DNA of 5,130 nt from NCBI GenBank assembly GCA_018716365.1, contig DVKA01000080.1, positions 1 through 5,130 of the forward strand, written 5' to 3'. Below are positions 5,062 to 5,130 of the stretch, in pieces (the stretch's first letter is position 1; each line of letters begins with the position of its first letter). A program made the position numbers and the translations under genes. Source of the DNA: Candidatus Caccocola faecipullorum (lineage in GTDB: Bacteria; Synergistota; Synergistia; Synergistales; Synergistaceae). The notes beneath the pieces were generated by a model. It was not told the origin of the DNA, did no database searches, and was given only the letters and a program-made list of their open reading frames with translations.

Positions 5062-5130
5062 ATGATGAGGAAAGCCATCAGTCTATTTGTATTCTTAGCT
5101 TCGGTTATGCTGCTATCGGCAACCGTCGCG
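5062..5130 (+). CDS. Start of an exported protein (signal peptide only), 3' truncated
   Basis: Only the first 23 codons are in the window. They read as a classic Sec signal peptide: a basic n-region MMRK, a hydrophobic core AISLFVFLASVMLL and a small-residue c-region SATVA that could be followed by signal peptidase cleavage. There is no lipobox cysteine in the visible part. An ideal ribosome binding site and a good promoter precede it, so the gene is very probably real and separately transcribed from argH. Codons such as CTA, TTA and GTA are more AT-rich than in the upstream genes, which may reflect signal-peptide composition, foreign origin or both. The mature protein, and so its function, lies beyond the window; a periplasmic, outer-membrane or surface protein are all possible. 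Confidence 0.8.
   Translation, partial: MMRKAISLFVFLASVMLLSATVA

Noticed and set aside
1..5130. CRISPR array, tRNA or rRNA, transposase gene, toxin-antitoxin or defence genes
   Set aside because: No regularly spaced repeats, no tRNA-like cloverleaf recognised, and every sizeable credible frame is assigned to another family.

Overview
The window is GC-rich, at about 60% by eye in the genes, and it is bacterial. Its coding style is distinctive: genes ending mostly in C or G still use ATA often for isoleucine. Together with the gene types, this suggests a Synergistota (Synergistes/Cloacibacillus-like) anaerobe. That assignment is an inference from codon habits, not from a marker gene.

All recognised genes are on the + strand. 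Left block (1-2868), a tight probable operon: (i) the C-terminal 149 codons of a cardiolipin synthase of the phospholipase D family; (ii) after a 1-base gap, a four-helix membrane-anchored calcineurin-like metallophosphoesterase; (iii) overlapping it by 20 bases, a YprB-like DEDD-type RNase H-fold exonuclease with a C-terminal helical-repeat (TPR-like) region. The first two are plausibly envelope-lipid enzymes. The third looks like a nucleic-acid enzyme carried in the same transcript.

Middle (2869-3392): a gap of about 525 bases with no convincing protein gene. It holds a compact, hairpin-rich segment of about 194 bp (2991-3184) bounded by a perfect 8-bp inverted repeat, which looks like a MITE-like or other dispersed intergenic repeat. 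A separate hairpin follows at 3244-3259, then an extended -10 promoter (TGCTATAAT) that starts a short leader for argH.

Right block: argH (argininosuccinate lyase, 3393-4808) is complete with all family signatures. It appears to be a single-gene transcript closed by a very strong, probably bidirectional, 24-position stem terminator (4827-4883). Beyond it the DNA becomes AT-rich: several TTGA/TCAA inverted repeats, a good sigma-70-type promoter, a strong ribosome binding site, and the first 23 codons of a protein that begins with a signal peptide and runs off the window.

There is no CRISPR array, tRNA, rRNA, transposase gene or obvious new defence system. The parts most worth a second look are the structured intergenic element, the membrane phosphoesterase as a possible LpxG-type lipid A enzyme, and the regulatory region ahead of the truncated secreted protein.
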